In this document: piece by piece, positions 9,099-18,039 of the stretch | How the letters are laid out: each line of letters begins with the position of its first letter | Position numbering within the stretch: position 1 is the stretch's first letter | Origin: Pseudomonadota bacterium | GTDB taxonomy: Bacteria; Pseudomonadota; Gammaproteobacteria; Xanthomonadales; Xanthomonadaceae | DNA length: 64,000 nucleotides | Reading direction: 5' to 3' | Assembly: GCA_018242425.1 (NCBI GenBank) | Contig: JAFEBX010000003.1 | Span: 124,001-188,000, forward strand | Notes under the pieces: model-generated | Told to the model about the DNA's origin: nothing | Database searches by the model: none | Seen by the model: only the letters and a program-made list of their open reading frames with translations | Program-made: the position numbers and the translations under genes

Positions 9099-10520
9099 TC
9101 AGGTCGTGCCTTTGCGCCCGTAGATGTCTTCCAGACGCTCGATGTCGTCCTCGCCGAGATAGTGGCCGGACTGCACCTCGATCAATTCCACCGGCTCATT
9201 GGTGGTATTGCGCAATCGATGCACGCTGCCCAGTGGGATGAAGGTGCTTTCGTTCTCGTGCAGCAGGAAGATCCTCTCGCCACAGGTGACTTCAGCCGTT
9301 CCGGAGACGACGACCCAATGCTCGGCGCGTTTCTGGTGGCGTTGCAGGCTCAACGTGCCGCCCGGCTTCACGGTAATGCGCTTGACCTGGAAGCGCGCGC
9401 CCATCGCCAGCGAATCATAGCTGCCCCACGGGCGGTAGACCTTGCGATGGTGGAGGTGCTCGGTGCGCCCTTCCTTCTTCAATTGATCAACCACCGCCTT
9501 GACGTCCTGGGCGCGGTCCTTGTGCATCACCAGCGTGGTATCCGGCGTATCGACCACCACCAGGTCCTGCACGCCGAGCACGGCGACCAATCGTTCGGAT
9601 GCGGCATCGACCAGGCAATCCTTCGCATCGAAGGCGATGACGTCGCCGCGCAGCGCATTGCCGGCCGAATCGCGTTCGGCGATCTCCCACAGCGACGACC
9701 ACGAACCGACGTCGCTCCAACCGCAATCGACCGGCACCACCGCGGCGCGATCGGTCTTTTCCATCACCGCATAGTCGATCGAATCGCTCGGGCTCTGCTT
9801 GAAGGCCTCGGCATCGACGCGGATGAAATCGAGATCGGGAGTGGTCGCTGCCAGCGCGCGCTCGCAGGCGGCGAGAATCGCCGGTGCATGCTTGCCCAAC
9901 TCCTCGATGTAGCGATCGGCGCGGAACAGGAACATGCCCGAGTTCCACAGATGGACGCCATCGCGCAGGTATTGCTGCGCGCGGTCGAGATCGGGTTTCT
10001 CGACGAAACCGTCAACACGCTTGGTTGCACCAACGACCGGATCGCCGACGCGGATATAGCCGTAACCGGTCTCCGGGCGACCCGGCTGGATGCCGAACGT
10101 CACCAGCCAACCTTGCCCGGCGGCCTCGCGCCCCTGGGTAACCGCGGCGGTGAATGCATCGACATCGCGGATCAGGTGGTCGGCGGGCAGTACCAGCATC
10201 AATGCATCGGGATGCTGCGCGCGCAGGTGCAATGCAGCCAGCGCGATCGCCGGGGCCGTGTTGCGCGCAACCGGTTCAAGCAGGATGCCGGAACTGCCAA
10301 GCCCGAGCTGCTGCAACTGTTCTCCCACCACGAAGCGATGTTCGTCGGAAGCGATGGTCAGCACCGCCGCACTGTCGGGCAGGCGCGCTGCGCGCAACGC
10401 GGTTTCCTGGAACAGGGTATGGTCGCCAGCCAGCGGCAGGAACTGCTTGGGCGTATTGCTGCGCGAGCGCGGCCACAGGCGCGTGCCGGAACCGCCACTG
10501 AGGATTACGGGATAAAGCAT
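9099..10520 (-). CDS. xanB: Mannose-1-phosphate guanylyltransferase / mannose-6-phosphate isomerase
   Basis: A 473-residue bifunctional enzyme. The N-terminal nucleotidyltransferase domain starts with LSGGSGTRLWP and continues to PKQFLPL, with FVEKPD near residue 172. The C-terminal cupin (about 360-465) is a type II phosphomannose isomerase with LSLQRHQKRAEHW and IPLGSVHRLRN. It makes GDP-mannose from fructose-6-phosphate via mannose-6-phosphate and mannose-1-phosphate, for LPS and exopolysaccharide. It is last in the rfbBACD-brnTA-xanB gene run. XanB of Xanthomonas is the closest well-known relative in length and layout. Confidence 0.92.
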   Translation of the reverse strand: MLYPVILSGGSGTRLWPRSRSNTPKQFLPLAGDHTLFQETALRAARLPDSAAVLTIASDEHRFVVGEQLQQLGLGSSGILLEPVARNTAPAIALAALHLRAQHPDALMLVLPADHLIRDVDAFTAAVTQGREAAGQGWLVTFGIQPGRPETGYGYIRVGDPVVGATKRVDGFVEKPDLDRAQQYLRDGVHLWNSGMFLFRADRYIEELGKHAPAILAACERALAATTPDLDFIRVDAEAFKQSPSDSIDYAVMEKTDRAAVVPVDCGWSDVGSWSSLWEIAERDSAGNALRGDVIAFDAKDCLVDAASERLVAVLGVQDLVVVDTPDTTLVMHKDRAQDVKAVVDQLKKEGRTEHLHHRKVYRPWGSYDSLAMGARFQVKRITVKPGGTLSLQRHQKRAEHWVVVSGTAEVTCGERIFLLHENESTFIPLGSVHRLRNTTNEPVELIEVQSGHYLGEDDIERLEDIYGRKGTT

Positions 10521-10552
10521 GGGGTCGTCCTTGAATCCGTGGAACAGGTGGA

Positions 10553-10777
10553 TTATCGCAATTTCGGCCAGTCGATCCGCACTTTGCGGTGCGTCATGAC
10601 GCAGTCGCGAAGATACAGGTTGATGAGGCTTTGGTAGGGAACACCAGCCTCAGTAGCCATGCCCTTGAAATACTCCAGCACGTCCTCGGAAAGACGCATG
10701 GAAACCGGCTTCTTGAGCTTGGCTGCGTAGGGATTCTTGCGCGCCTTCATTTTGGAGAAATCGTATTCCGCTTTCAT
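10553..10777 (-). CDS. brnA: BrnA-family antitoxin
   Basis: A 74-residue protein with a charged N-terminus and a ribbon-helix-helix-like segment (PVSMRLSEDVLEYFKGMA followed by GVPYQSLINLYLRD). This is the pattern of BrnA antitoxins, which bind the BrnT RNase and repress their own operon. It begins three bases after the toxin gene stop. The toxin-then-antitoxin order is normal for brnTA systems. Confidence 0.85.
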   Translation of the reverse strand: MKAEYDFSKMKARKNPYAAKLKKPVSMRLSEDVLEYFKGMATEAGVPYQSLINLYLRDCVMTHRKVRIDWPKLR

Positions 10778-10780
10778 GGG

Positions 10781-11059
10781 TCACCCATTGGGGTAGTGAC
10801 GGGCTTCGGTTGGCGTTGCCTTTCTGGCCGAAATAATCCGGATGACATCCCCTGCATCGCGTTCGCAGTGACAGACGATGAGCAGATTCGCATGACTGCT
10901 CATGCCTAGCATGATGAAGCGATCTTCCTGTCCGGAATGGATGCCGTCAAAGAATTGAACGGCAAATTCGTCATGGAAGACGGTTCTTGCCCCCTCGAAG
11001 GAAATCCCGTGCTTCCTGAGGTTGGCAGCGGCTTTGGCGGGATTCCACTCAAAATCCAT
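10781..11059 (-). CDS. brnT: BrnT-family ribonuclease toxin
   Basis: A 92-residue BrnT-type toxin. It has the N-terminal FEWNPAKAAANLRKHGISFE motif, an acidic middle, the R-x-IMLG strand and a C-terminal IRIISARKATPTEARHY element with the Arg and His expected in this RNase fold. The pair sits between rfbD and xanB on the same strand. The upstream 11060-11111 gap contains ATACATTGTATGG near the start, a short palindromic AT-rich patch (TACATTGTA) suitable for an autoregulatory operator. Confidence 0.85.
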   Translation of the reverse strand: MDFEWNPAKAAANLRKHGISFEGARTVFHDEFAVQFFDGIHSGQEDRFIMLGMSSHANLLIVCHCERDAGDVIRIISARKATPTEARHYPNG

Positions 11060-11111
11060 CCATACATTGTATGGATGCGTATGGAAATTTCAATCCGGGC
11101 GTGACCCGTAT

Positions 11112-11999
11112 TCAGCCTCGTGCCAACGTCCGGTTCAACGCCACGCGCCAGTCCGGCAACTCGAGGCCATACGCCTGCCGAAGGCTTGCGGTATCCAGCA
11201 CAGACCACGCCGGGCGACGCGCAGGCGTCGGGTATTCACTGGTCGGGATGGCATGGACGACCGGCTGGCGCTGCAGCTTGCCGACAGCGCCCCCCTCTTC
11301 GAAGATCGCCTCCGCGAAACCGTGCCAGCTGGTCTGCCCCGCACTCACCAAGTGATGCGTGCCGCCCTCGGCGATGCGCTGCCGCAGGATTTCCGCAGTC
11401 GTATCGGCGATCAGCCACGCCGGCGTCGGCGAACCGACCTGGTCGGACACCACGCGCAACTCATCGCGTTCGCCCCCGACACGGAGCATGGTCTTGAGGA
11501 AATTTTGGCCATGCAATCCATAAACCCAGGCTGTGCGCAGGATCAGATGGTTTGCTCCCGCTGCGCGGATCGCTTCTTCACCGGCGAGCTTGCTTTCGCC
11601 ATATACGCCAAGCGGCGATGTCGCATCATCCGGCAGATAGGGACGACTGCCCTGTCCGTCGAACACATAGTCGGTGGAATAGTGAACGAGTGGAATGCCG
11701 TGCGTCGCGCACTCCTTCGCTAACTCTTCCACAGCACTCGCATTGACGCGGAAAGCGACATCGCGATCGCCCTCGGCCTTGTCGACCGCGGTGTATGCCG
11801 CCGCATTGACGACGACATCCGGCTGGGTTTCCCGCACCACCGTCGCGACCATGCCCGGTTGCATCAAATCGCAAGCCCGCGCATCGCCTCCGTCCAGTTC
11901 ACCGCTGCGCGTGGTCACGATGACCTCGCCCAACGGCGCGAGACTGCGGCGCAACTCGTGCCCGACCTGTCCATTGCCACCGACCAGCAGGATGCGCAT
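11112..11999 (-). CDS. rfbD: dTDP-4-dehydrorhamnose reductase
   Basis: A 295-residue short-chain reductase with the GGNGQVGHEL nucleotide motif, STDYVFDG, and the catalytic Tyr-Lys in YGESKLAGE. It reduces dTDP-4-keto-L-rhamnose to dTDP-L-rhamnose, the last step of the pathway. A GTG three bases upstream is possible, but ATG at 11999 gives the standard MRILLVGG start. It follows rfbC with three bases between the ATG and the rfbC stop. Confidence 0.93.
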   Translation of the reverse strand: MRILLVGGNGQVGHELRRSLAPLGEVIVTTRSGELDGGDARACDLMQPGMVATVVRETQPDVVVNAAAYTAVDKAEGDRDVAFRVNASAVEELAKECATHGIPLVHYSTDYVFDGQGSRPYLPDDATSPLGVYGESKLAGEEAIRAAGANHLILRTAWVYGLHGQNFLKTMLRVGGERDELRVVSDQVGSPTPAWLIADTTAEILRQRIAEGGTHHLVSAGQTSWHGFAEAIFEEGGAVGKLQRQPVVHAIPTSEYPTPARRPAWSVLDTASLRQAYGLELPDWRVALNRTLARG

Positions 12000-12002
12000 C
12001 AC

Positions 12003-12560
12003 TCAGCCCTGATACGTCGGCAGACGATCCTGCGCAATGTCTTTCAACAAGGGTGCCATTGCATCCTTGGGCGACAACGACGGGGCACTGATCGGCCAGT
12101 CGATCGCAAGTTCGGGATCGTCCCAGCGGACATTGGCATCGGCCGCGGCATCGTAGGTTTCGGTGCAGAGATAGGTGAACACCGCGCGTTCGCTCAACAC
12201 CGCGAAGCCATGGGCGAATCCCGGCGGAATCCAGAAATGGCGCTTGTTGTCGGCGCTCAGCACCACTGCGGTCCACTTGCCGAAGGTCGGCGAGCCACGT
12301 CGGATGTCCACCGCAACATCCCAGACTTCGCCTTCGACCACGGACACGAACTTGCCCTGCGGTTTCGGCCATTGGTAGTGCAAACCGCGCAACACACCCT
12401 TCGCCGAAGACGACACGTTGCCCTGCTTCCACTGCAACTCGAGGCCCAGCGGCGCCAGCTTGTCGGCATTGAACGATTCGTAGAAGAAGCCGCGATCATC
12501 GCCGAACACGCGCGGCTCGAACACGATGCAACCCGGCAGATCGGTTTCGATCACCCTCAT
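12003..12560 (-). CDS. rfbC: dTDP-4-dehydrorhamnose 3,5-epimerase
   Basis: A 185-residue cupin epimerase with the catalytic His in [11 protein letters not shown] and the [15 protein letters not shown] strand. It epimerises C3 and C5 of dTDP-4-keto-6-deoxyglucose. Length matches E. coli RmlC. Its ATG overlaps the rfbA stop by four bases (ATGA), consistent with one coupled operon. Confidence 0.94.
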   Translation of the reverse strand: MRVIETDLPGCIVFEPRVFGDDRGFFYESFNADKLAPLGLELQWKQGNVSSSAKGVLRGLHYQWPKPQGKFVSVVEGEVWDVAVDIRRGSPTFGKWTAVVLSADNKRHFWIPPGFAHGFAVLSERAVFTYLCTETYDAAADANVRWDDPELAIDWPISAPSLSPKDAMAPLLKDIAQDRLPTYQG

Positions 12561-13441
12561 GGCACGTAACCTCGCTCCGGCAGCGCCATCAGATATTGCC
12601 CGTAGCCATTCTTGGCCAGCGGTTTCGCCAACGCAAACAACTGACCACGATCGATCCAGTGGTTGTTGTAGGCGATCTCCTCCGGGCAGGCCACGCGCAG
12701 CCCCTGGCGCGCCTCGATGGTCTCGATGTAGTTGCCGGCTTCCAGCAACGATTGATGAGTGCCGGTATCAAGCCAGGCATAACCACGACCGAGTCGTTCG
12801 AGGTGCAACGACGCTTCATCGAGATAACACTTGTTGAGATCGGTGATCTCGTATTCGCCGCGCGGGGACGGCTTCAATGCCGCAGCAAACTCCGATGCAC
12901 GACCGTCATAGAAATACAGGCCGGTTACCGCATAGTTCGAACGCGGTTTCGCCGGTTTCTCCTCCAGCCCGATCACCTTGCCATCGCCATCGAACTCGGC
13001 GACGCCATAGCGTTCGGGATCCTGCACCCAGTAGCCGAACACCGTCGCGCCATGATCGCGCGCGTCGGCACGCTTCAACATCGCGGTCAGGCCCGGACCA
13101 TGGAAGATGTTGTCGCCCAACACCAGGCAGCTCGGTGCACCGGCGAGGAAATTACGACCGATGGTGAAGGCCTGCGCCAGCCCGTCCGGGCTCGGCTGCG
13201 CCGCGTATTCCAGCTTCATGCCCCACTGCGAGCCATCGCCCAGCAAAGCCTTGAACAGTGCCTGCTCGTGCGGGGTGTTGATGATCAGCACTTCACGGAT
13301 ACCCGCCAGCATCAGCACGCTTAGCGGGTAATAGATCATCGGCTTGTCGTACACCGGCAGCAGTTGTTTGCTGATTGCTTGCGTGATCGGGTACAGGCGC
13401 GTGCCGGAACCGCCGGCGAGGATGATGCCCTTGCGTTGCAT
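12557..13441 (-). CDS. rfbA: Glucose-1-phosphate thymidylyltransferase
   Basis: A 294-residue nucleotidyltransferase starting [14 protein letters not shown], with [14 protein letters not shown] and [14 protein letters not shown] further on. It makes dTDP-glucose from dTTP and glucose-1-phosphate, the first and feedback-controlled step of the rhamnose pathway. Length is as expected for RmlA. It lies nine bases downstream of rfbB. Confidence 0.95.
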   Translation of the reverse strand: MQRKGIILAGGSGTRLYPITQAISKQLLPVYDKPMIYYPLSVLMLAGIREVLIINTPHEQALFKALLGDGSQWGMKLEYAAQPSPDGLAQAFTIGRNFLAGAPSCLVLGDNIFHGPGLTAMLKRADARDHGATVFGYWVQDPERYGVAEFDGDGKVIGLEEKPAKPRSNYAVTGLYFYDGRASEFAAALKPSPRGEYEITDLNKCYLDEASLHLERLGRGYAWLDTGTHQSLLEAGNYIETIEARQGLRVACPEEIAYNNHWIDRGQLFALAKPLAKNGYGQYLMALPERGYVP

Positions 13442-13450
13442 GTCGTCGCC

Positions 13451-14503
13451 TCAGCCCTGTCCGATGCGTTCAAGTCGATAGCTGCCATCGAGCACGCGAT
13501 TCACCCATGGCTGGTTGGCGAGATACCAGTCGACGGTATCGGCGATGCCCTGCTCGAAGGTATGTGCCGGCTCCCAGTCGAGTTCACGCTTCAACTTCGA
13601 TGCATCGATGGCGTAGCGGCGGTCGTGGCCCGGGCGATCCTGCACGTATGTGATCTGCGATTCGTACTTCGAGCCATCTACCTTCGGCTTGCGCTGGTCG
13701 AGCAGTGCGCAAATGGTCTTGACCACCTCGATGTTCTGCTTCTCGGCATTGCCGCCGACGTTGTAGGTTTCGCCAACCTTGCCATTGGCGATCACCGTGC
13801 GGATCGCCGCACAGTGGTCGCCGACATACAGCCAGTCGCGCACCTGCCTACCATCACCGTAGATCGGCAGCGGCTCGCCCGCCAACGCCTTGGCGATCAC
13901 CAGCGGAATGAGCTTTTCCGGAAAGTGGTACGGCCCGTAATTGTTCGAACAATTCGTCGTCAACACCGGCAACCCATAGGTGTGGTGGAAGGCGCGCACC
14001 AGATGATCGGATGCCGCCTTCGACGCCGAATACGGTGAATTGGGCGCATAGGCGGTTTCTTCGGTGAACAGGCCGGTCTCGCCGAGCGTGCCGTAGACCT
14101 CGTCGGTGGAGACGTGGTGGAAGCGGAAACCGTCGCGAGCCGCGCCATCCAGGGACTTCCAATGGTCGCGCACCGATTCGAGCAGTCCCAGCGTGCCGAC
14201 GACATTGGTATGGATGAATGCGGCCGGGCCGTCGATCGAACGATCGACATGGCTTTCCGCGGCAAAATTCACCACGGCATCGGGACGATGTTCGGCAAGC
14301 AACTTCGACACCAGCTCGCGATCGCCGATATCGCCGTGGACGAAGACATGGTTCGGATTGCCATCCAGCGAGGCCAGGGTGTCACGGTTGCCGGCGTAGG
14401 TCAGGGCGTCGAGATTGACGATCTTCACGCCATCCCGCACCGCCTCGAGCACGAAGTTGCCGCCGATGAAGCCAGCGCCGCCGGTCACGAGCCAAGTGGG
14501 CAT
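13451..14503 (-). CDS. rfbB: dTDP-glucose 4,6-dehydratase
   Basis: A 350-residue extended SDR enzyme with [12 protein letters not shown] at the N-terminus, HVSTDEVYG, and the catalytic [12 protein letters not shown]. It dehydrates dTDP-glucose to the 4-keto-6-deoxy sugar. It is the first gene of the minus-strand rfbBACD run and is divergent from etfB across 121 bp. Confidence 0.95.
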   Translation of the reverse strand: MPTWLVTGGAGFIGGNFVLEAVRDGVKIVNLDALTYAGNRDTLASLDGNPNHVFVHGDIGDRELVSKLLAEHRPDAVVNFAAESHVDRSIDGPAAFIHTNVVGTLGLLESVRDHWKSLDGAARDGFRFHHVSTDEVYGTLGETGLFTEETAYAPNSPYSASKAASDHLVRAFHHTYGLPVLTTNCSNNYGPYHFPEKLIPLVIAKALAGEPLPIYGDGRQVRDWLYVGDHCAAIRTVIANGKVGETYNVGGNAEKQNIEVVKTICALLDQRKPKVDGSKYESQITYVQDRPGHDRRYAIDASKLKRELDWEPAHTFEQGIADTVDWYLANQPWVNRVLDGSYRLERIGQG

Positions 14504-14562
14504 TCAGAGGATTCCAGTCATTCGAAGGGCCCCATTGTAGTGGCGGGCGGTCACGCTCTCCA

Positions 14563-14591
14563 CCGAAGCCCGGACAGGCTTCGGCTAGAAT
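14563..14591 (+). promoter_or_regulatory. Hairpin next to a -10-like box before etfB
   Basis: An 8-bp stem (CCGAAGCC at 14563-14570, GGCTTCGG at 14577-14584) is followed at once by TAGAAT (14586-14591), which resembles a -10 element 34 bases before the etfB ATG. No good -35 box is visible at 17 bp. The hairpin could be an operator or simply the end of an rfb-region repeat. Confidence 0.35.
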
Positions 14592-14624
14592 GGATGGGTT
14601 TCGTTCAAGGTATCGGTTCAATCC

Positions 14625-15371
14625 ATGAAGATTCTGGTCGGTTACAAGCGCGTGGTGGATGCCAACGTCCGCGTGCAGGTCAAGCCCGATGGCACCGGTG
14701 TCGTCACCGATGGCGTCAAGCTCTCCGCCAATCCCTTCGATGACATCGCGCTGGAAGAGGCCCTGCGCCTGCGCGACGCCGGCAAGGCCACCGAGGTCGT
14801 GGTCGCCACGATCGCCCCGGCCGACGCCCAGCCACACCTGCGCAACGGCCTGGCCATGGGCGCCAACCGCGCCATCCACGTGGTCGCCGACGAAGCCGTG
14901 CCGCCCCTGGCCGCCGCCCGGGCCTTCCTCAAGCTGATCGAGAAGGAGCAGCCCGACCTGGTCCTGATGGGCAAGCAGGCGATCGACGACGATTCCAGCC
15001 AGACCGGCCAGATGCTGGCCACCCTGTGGGGCCGCCCACAGGCGACGTTCGCCAGCAAGCTGGTGGTCGATGGCGGCAAGGCGACCGTGACCCGCGAGGT
15101 CGACGCTGGCCTGGAGACGCTGGAAGTCGATCTGCCGGCCGTGGTCACCACCGACCTGCGCCTGAACGAGCCGCGCTTCATCAAGCTGCCGGACATCATG
15201 AAGGCCAAGAGCAAGCCGCTGGAAACCATCCAGCTGGCCGATCTCGCCATCGCCGCCACCGATGCCCCCAAGGCCACCCGATACGCGCCGCCAGCCCAGC
15301 GCCAGCGCGGTGTGATGGTCAAGGATGCGGCCGAACTGGTTGCCGTGCTCAAGCAGAAGGGGTTGCTGTGA
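14625..15371 (+). CDS. etfB: Electron transfer flavoprotein beta subunit
   Basis: A 248-residue ETF beta subunit beginning MKILVGYKRVVD and showing the NPFDDIALEEALRL and GKQAIDDDSSQTG motifs that contact AMP and the partner subunit. With EtfA it shuttles electrons from acyl-CoA and other dehydrogenases to ETF-QO. Its stop overlaps the etfA start (TGATG). In Xanthomonas the etf genes mark one edge of the LPS locus, and the same placement is seen here. Confidence 0.95.
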   Translation: MKILVGYKRVVDANVRVQVKPDGTGVVTDGVKLSANPFDDIALEEALRLRDAGKATEVVVATIAPADAQPHLRNGLAMGANRAIHVVADEAVPPLAAARAFLKLIEKEQPDLVLMGKQAIDDDSSQTGQMLATLWGRPQATFASKLVVDGGKATVTREVDAGLETLEVDLPAVVTTDLRLNEPRFIKLPDIMKAKSKPLETIQLADLAIAATDAPKATRYAPPAQRQRGVMVKDAAELVAVLKQKGLL

Positions 15372-16312
15372 TGTCCAAGGTTCTCGTCATTGCTGAACAT
15401 CTGAACGGCAAGCTCAATGCCGCCACCGCCAAGTGCGTGTCGGCCGCCCAGGCGGTGAAGCCCGACGCCATCGACGTGCTGGTGTTGTCCGATGCACCCG
15501 ACGCCGTCGCCGCCGAAGCCGCGCAGATCGCCGGTGTCGCCAAGGTGCTGACCGTCGCCAACGTGGCGAATGCCCACGCCATCGCCCAAGTGCTGGCCCC
15601 GCAGATCGCCGAAGTCGCGAAGAACGGCTACAGCCACGTCTTCGGGCCGAGCACCACCTTCGGCAAGGACGTGATGCCCGCCGTCGCAGCCCTGCTCGAT
15701 GTCGGCCAGGTCTCCGATCTGATGGCCGTCGAAGGCGCGCATACCTTCAAGCGCCCGATGTACGCCGGCAATGCCATCGTCACCGTCGAGGCGCCGGCCA
15801 ACCACGTCGTCGTCGCCACCGTGCGCACCGCCTCGTGGCCGGAAGCCGCCAAGGGCGGCAGCGCAGCGATCGAAGCCGCCAGTGTCAGCGCCGCGTTGCC
15901 GACGCATACCCGCTTCATCGAACTGGCCGCCGGCAAGTCCGATCGCCCCGACCTGCAAAGCGCCAAGCGCGTGGTCTCGGGTGGCCGTGGCGTCGGCAGC
16001 GCCGAGAACTTCAAGATCATCTACGACCTCGCCGACAAACTCGGCGCGGCGGTGGGCGCCTCGCGCGCGGCGGTCGATGCCGGTTACGTCCCGAATGAAC
16101 TGCAGGTCGGCCAGACCGGCAAGATCATCGCGCCGGAGTTGTATGTCGCGGTCGGCATCTCCGGCGCCATCCAGCACCTGACCGGCATCAAGGACGCCGG
16201 CACGATCGTCGCCATCAACAAGGATGGTGACGCGCCGATCTTCGAGATCGCGGATGTTGGCCTGGTGGGGGATTTGTTCCAGATATTGCCGGAACTGGAA
16301 GCCTCAATTTAG
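15371..16312 (+). CDS. etfA: Electron transfer flavoprotein alpha subunit
   Basis: A 313-residue ETF alpha subunit. The FAD-binding C-terminal domain shows [12 protein letters not shown], the [22 protein letters not shown] loop and [15 protein letters not shown]. It forms the FAD-bearing half of the heterodimer. The start overlaps the etfB stop. The O-antigen block ends on the opposite strand 39 bases after its stop, so the two are convergent. Confidence 0.95.
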   Translation: MSKVLVIAEHLNGKLNAATAKCVSAAQAVKPDAIDVLVLSDAPDAVAAEAAQIAGVAKVLTVANVANAHAIAQVLAPQIAEVAKNGYSHVFGPSTTFGKDVMPAVAALLDVGQVSDLMAVEGAHTFKRPMYAGNAIVTVEAPANHVVVATVRTASWPEAAKGGSAAIEAASVSAALPTHTRFIELAAGKSDRPDLQSAKRVVSGGRGVGSAENFKIIYDLADKLGAAVGASRAAVDAGYVPNELQVGQTGKIIAPELYVAVGISGAIQHLTGIKDAGTIVAINKDGDAPIFEIADVGLVGDLFQILPELEASI

Positions 16313-16351
16313 AAGGATTGTCCTCAAGAGGTCCAGGCCCGCATCAGGCAT

Positions 16352-17407
16352 TCACGACTGCATGGCGCTTGATTTGCGCTTGGCTTTCGGCTTGAACTGC
16401 AACGCCCTCTTTTCCACGAGATGCCAGGACAGCCACGCAAACGCGATTGTCATCAGCGTTGCCAAAAGGATGTGGCCAACCAACGGCATGTTCGGCAGCC
16501 GCACATGCAGGAACTGCTGGATAGGAAACGCGTAGAGATACATGCCGTACGAGAAATCCCCGTACTTGCCCGCGGACTGCAATGTCCGCGTCGCGCTCTT
16601 GCCAATCGTAATGAAGATATATGCGATGGCGATCGAGCTGACTATCGCGGAAATGTATGCGCTGTGGTCGCCCAACGGCAAAACGATCGCAAGCACATAA
16701 GCGAACAACGCAAAAACGGCAATATCTGCCCGGAGCGGCAACCACCGCTCGGAGATCGCGAAGAAAGCACCTGCGGAAAAGTACGCCGCCATGGAAAGCG
16801 CGGCCCGGACCTCGGTCGCATAGGCCACTGGGCGTGGCCCTTGATACCCGGTCTGGATATAGACCGCTGCACAGGCGGCAAAAATCGTGAAGATCGCAAA
16901 CATCACTTCTTTCCGCCAAGGCAACAGCAACATCAGAAGCGGCGTCATGAGATACATGAAAAATTCTGCAGGCAAACTCCAAAGAGAGCCGTTCACAGCG
17001 TTGGGGATGACACTGTGCTCAAACACTCCCGGCAAGTAATAGACGATATAGAGACCGATATTCCGCAAGTAATTCCACGTCAGCGGATTGCTGTAATAGT
17101 CCGGCAAGCTCAAGGTGGTGTTCATTGGGCCGACGGCGAAAATCGTGAAAAGCACCAGCACGATAAGCGCCGGGAATATCCGCAGAGACCTTTTCATGAA
17201 GAAGCGCGTGATGCTCGGATCATGCAACCAGCTACTCGCAACCAGATAGCCACTGATCGAAAAGAAGATCATCACGCCATACACGGCCAACGGCGTGCCA
17301 AGAATATTCTACTCGGGAACTCCATTGATCGGATAAGCATGCCCGACTATGACCAAAGTCGCGGCGACCAAGCGAATGAAGTCGAAATTGTTCTTGCGAT
17401 GCATCAT
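16352..17407 (-). pseudogene. O-antigen acyltransferase (acyltransferase_3) with in-frame amber codon
   Basis: The frame from the ATG at 17407 to the stop at 16352 encodes a complete membrane acyltransferase, except that codon 33 is TAG (17309-17311). Before it lie 32 residues with the conserved FDFIRLVAA helix start and the GHAYP histidine; after it the protein continues without a shift (ILGTPLAVYGVMIFFSISGYL and onward, about nine membrane helices). The paralogue at 21924-22994 aligns across the break. A TTG at 17290 could restart translation, but that product would lack the first helix and the conserved His. It probably once O-acetylated a sugar. It could be a true null allele, a phase-variant base change or a sequencing error. 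Confidence 0.8.
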
Positions 17408-17416
17408 GTGCCCCTC

Positions 17417-17448
17417 AAAAAAATTCCCCGCCATGCGACGAGGAATTT
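17417..17448 (-). terminator. Rho-independent terminator after the lipoprotein gene
   Basis: Read on the minus strand, a stem AAATTCC / GGAATTT (inner TCG/CGG pairs) is followed by a run of seven T residues. It lies between the lipoprotein gene (stop 17501) and the acyltransferase (ATG 17407). The T-run ends directly at the acyltransferase Shine-Dalgarno (GAGGGG), so downstream expression would need read-through. Confidence 0.8.
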
Positions 17449-17500
17449 AAATTTAACATTTTCTTGGATTTCTTGAATTGGTGCGATTTGTGTTCGGGAA

Positions 17501-17965
17501 TTACTTCGCGATATTGAACTTGACCTCCCAGCTCGGGACACCGTCCAAATAGAACTTGGCAACGTAATCCCCTTCACCCCACTCGCCTTGGGGAGCCTTC
17601 AATTCAACCGGAATTGCCGCCTTGAGGACAACTGCACCAGAGTTGGTTCCTTCGGTGATCTTGCTCCCCTGCTTGTCCAGAATCTCGACTTTGATCTGGG
17701 CGTTGCCTTCTTTCCCTTCGAGGATGGCCACGGCCTGAATCGTATCGTTCGGAGCAAACGTCTTGATGGCTTCGATTTCGCCAGACGGCGGAACTTGCTT
17801 GGCCAAGGCAGCATTCAAGAAGGTGAACTTGGCTTGCGCGGGTGCGGGTGCGGGTGCGGGTGCGGAGGCGGCAGAAGGCGCAGCTTGTTCGGTTGGCTGG
17901 CATCCGGCCAAAAGCACGGCCGCCAACGCGAAGGTAATTGCAAATGAGTGCTTGATGTTGGTCAT
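17501..17965 (-). CDS. Small predicted lipoprotein with Ala-Pro linker
   Basis: A 154-residue protein I do not recognise. The signal peptide ends in Leu-Ala-Gly-Cys, a clear lipobox. Next comes an Ala-Pro-rich linker, encoded by tandem GGTGCG units near 17838-17863, then a beta-rich domain of about 110 residues (IQAVAILEGKEGNAQIKVEI and a C-terminal VPSWEVKFNIAK strand) that looks like a small immunoglobulin-like or carbohydrate-associated fold. The ATG at 17965 gives the shortest sensible signal. It sits inside the O-antigen block on the same strand. Confidence 0.7.
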   Translation of the reverse strand: MTNIKHSFAITFALAAVLLAGCQPTEQAAPSAASAPAPAPAPAQAKFTFLNAALAKQVPPSGEIEAIKTFAPNDTIQAVAILEGKEGNAQIKVEILDKQGSKITEGTNSGAVVLKAAIPVELKAPQGEWGEGDYVAKFYLDGVPSWEVKFNIAK

Positions 17966-18039
17966 GGCTGTATTCCAGTGTGTAGTGAGTTTGGATTCAA
18001 GATTGCGAAGCGAATGGAGCGATCCGGCAGAAAAGTGGG

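Noticed and set aside
8340..10637. Long plus-strand open frame opposite the CoA-transferase and xanB genes
   Set aside because: Composition is typical of an antisense shadow and it crosses three genes and their spacers.
16352..17407. TAG as pyrrolysine or programmed read-through codon
   Set aside because: No pyrrolysine genes or read-through context are visible, and a simple nonsense change is more likely.
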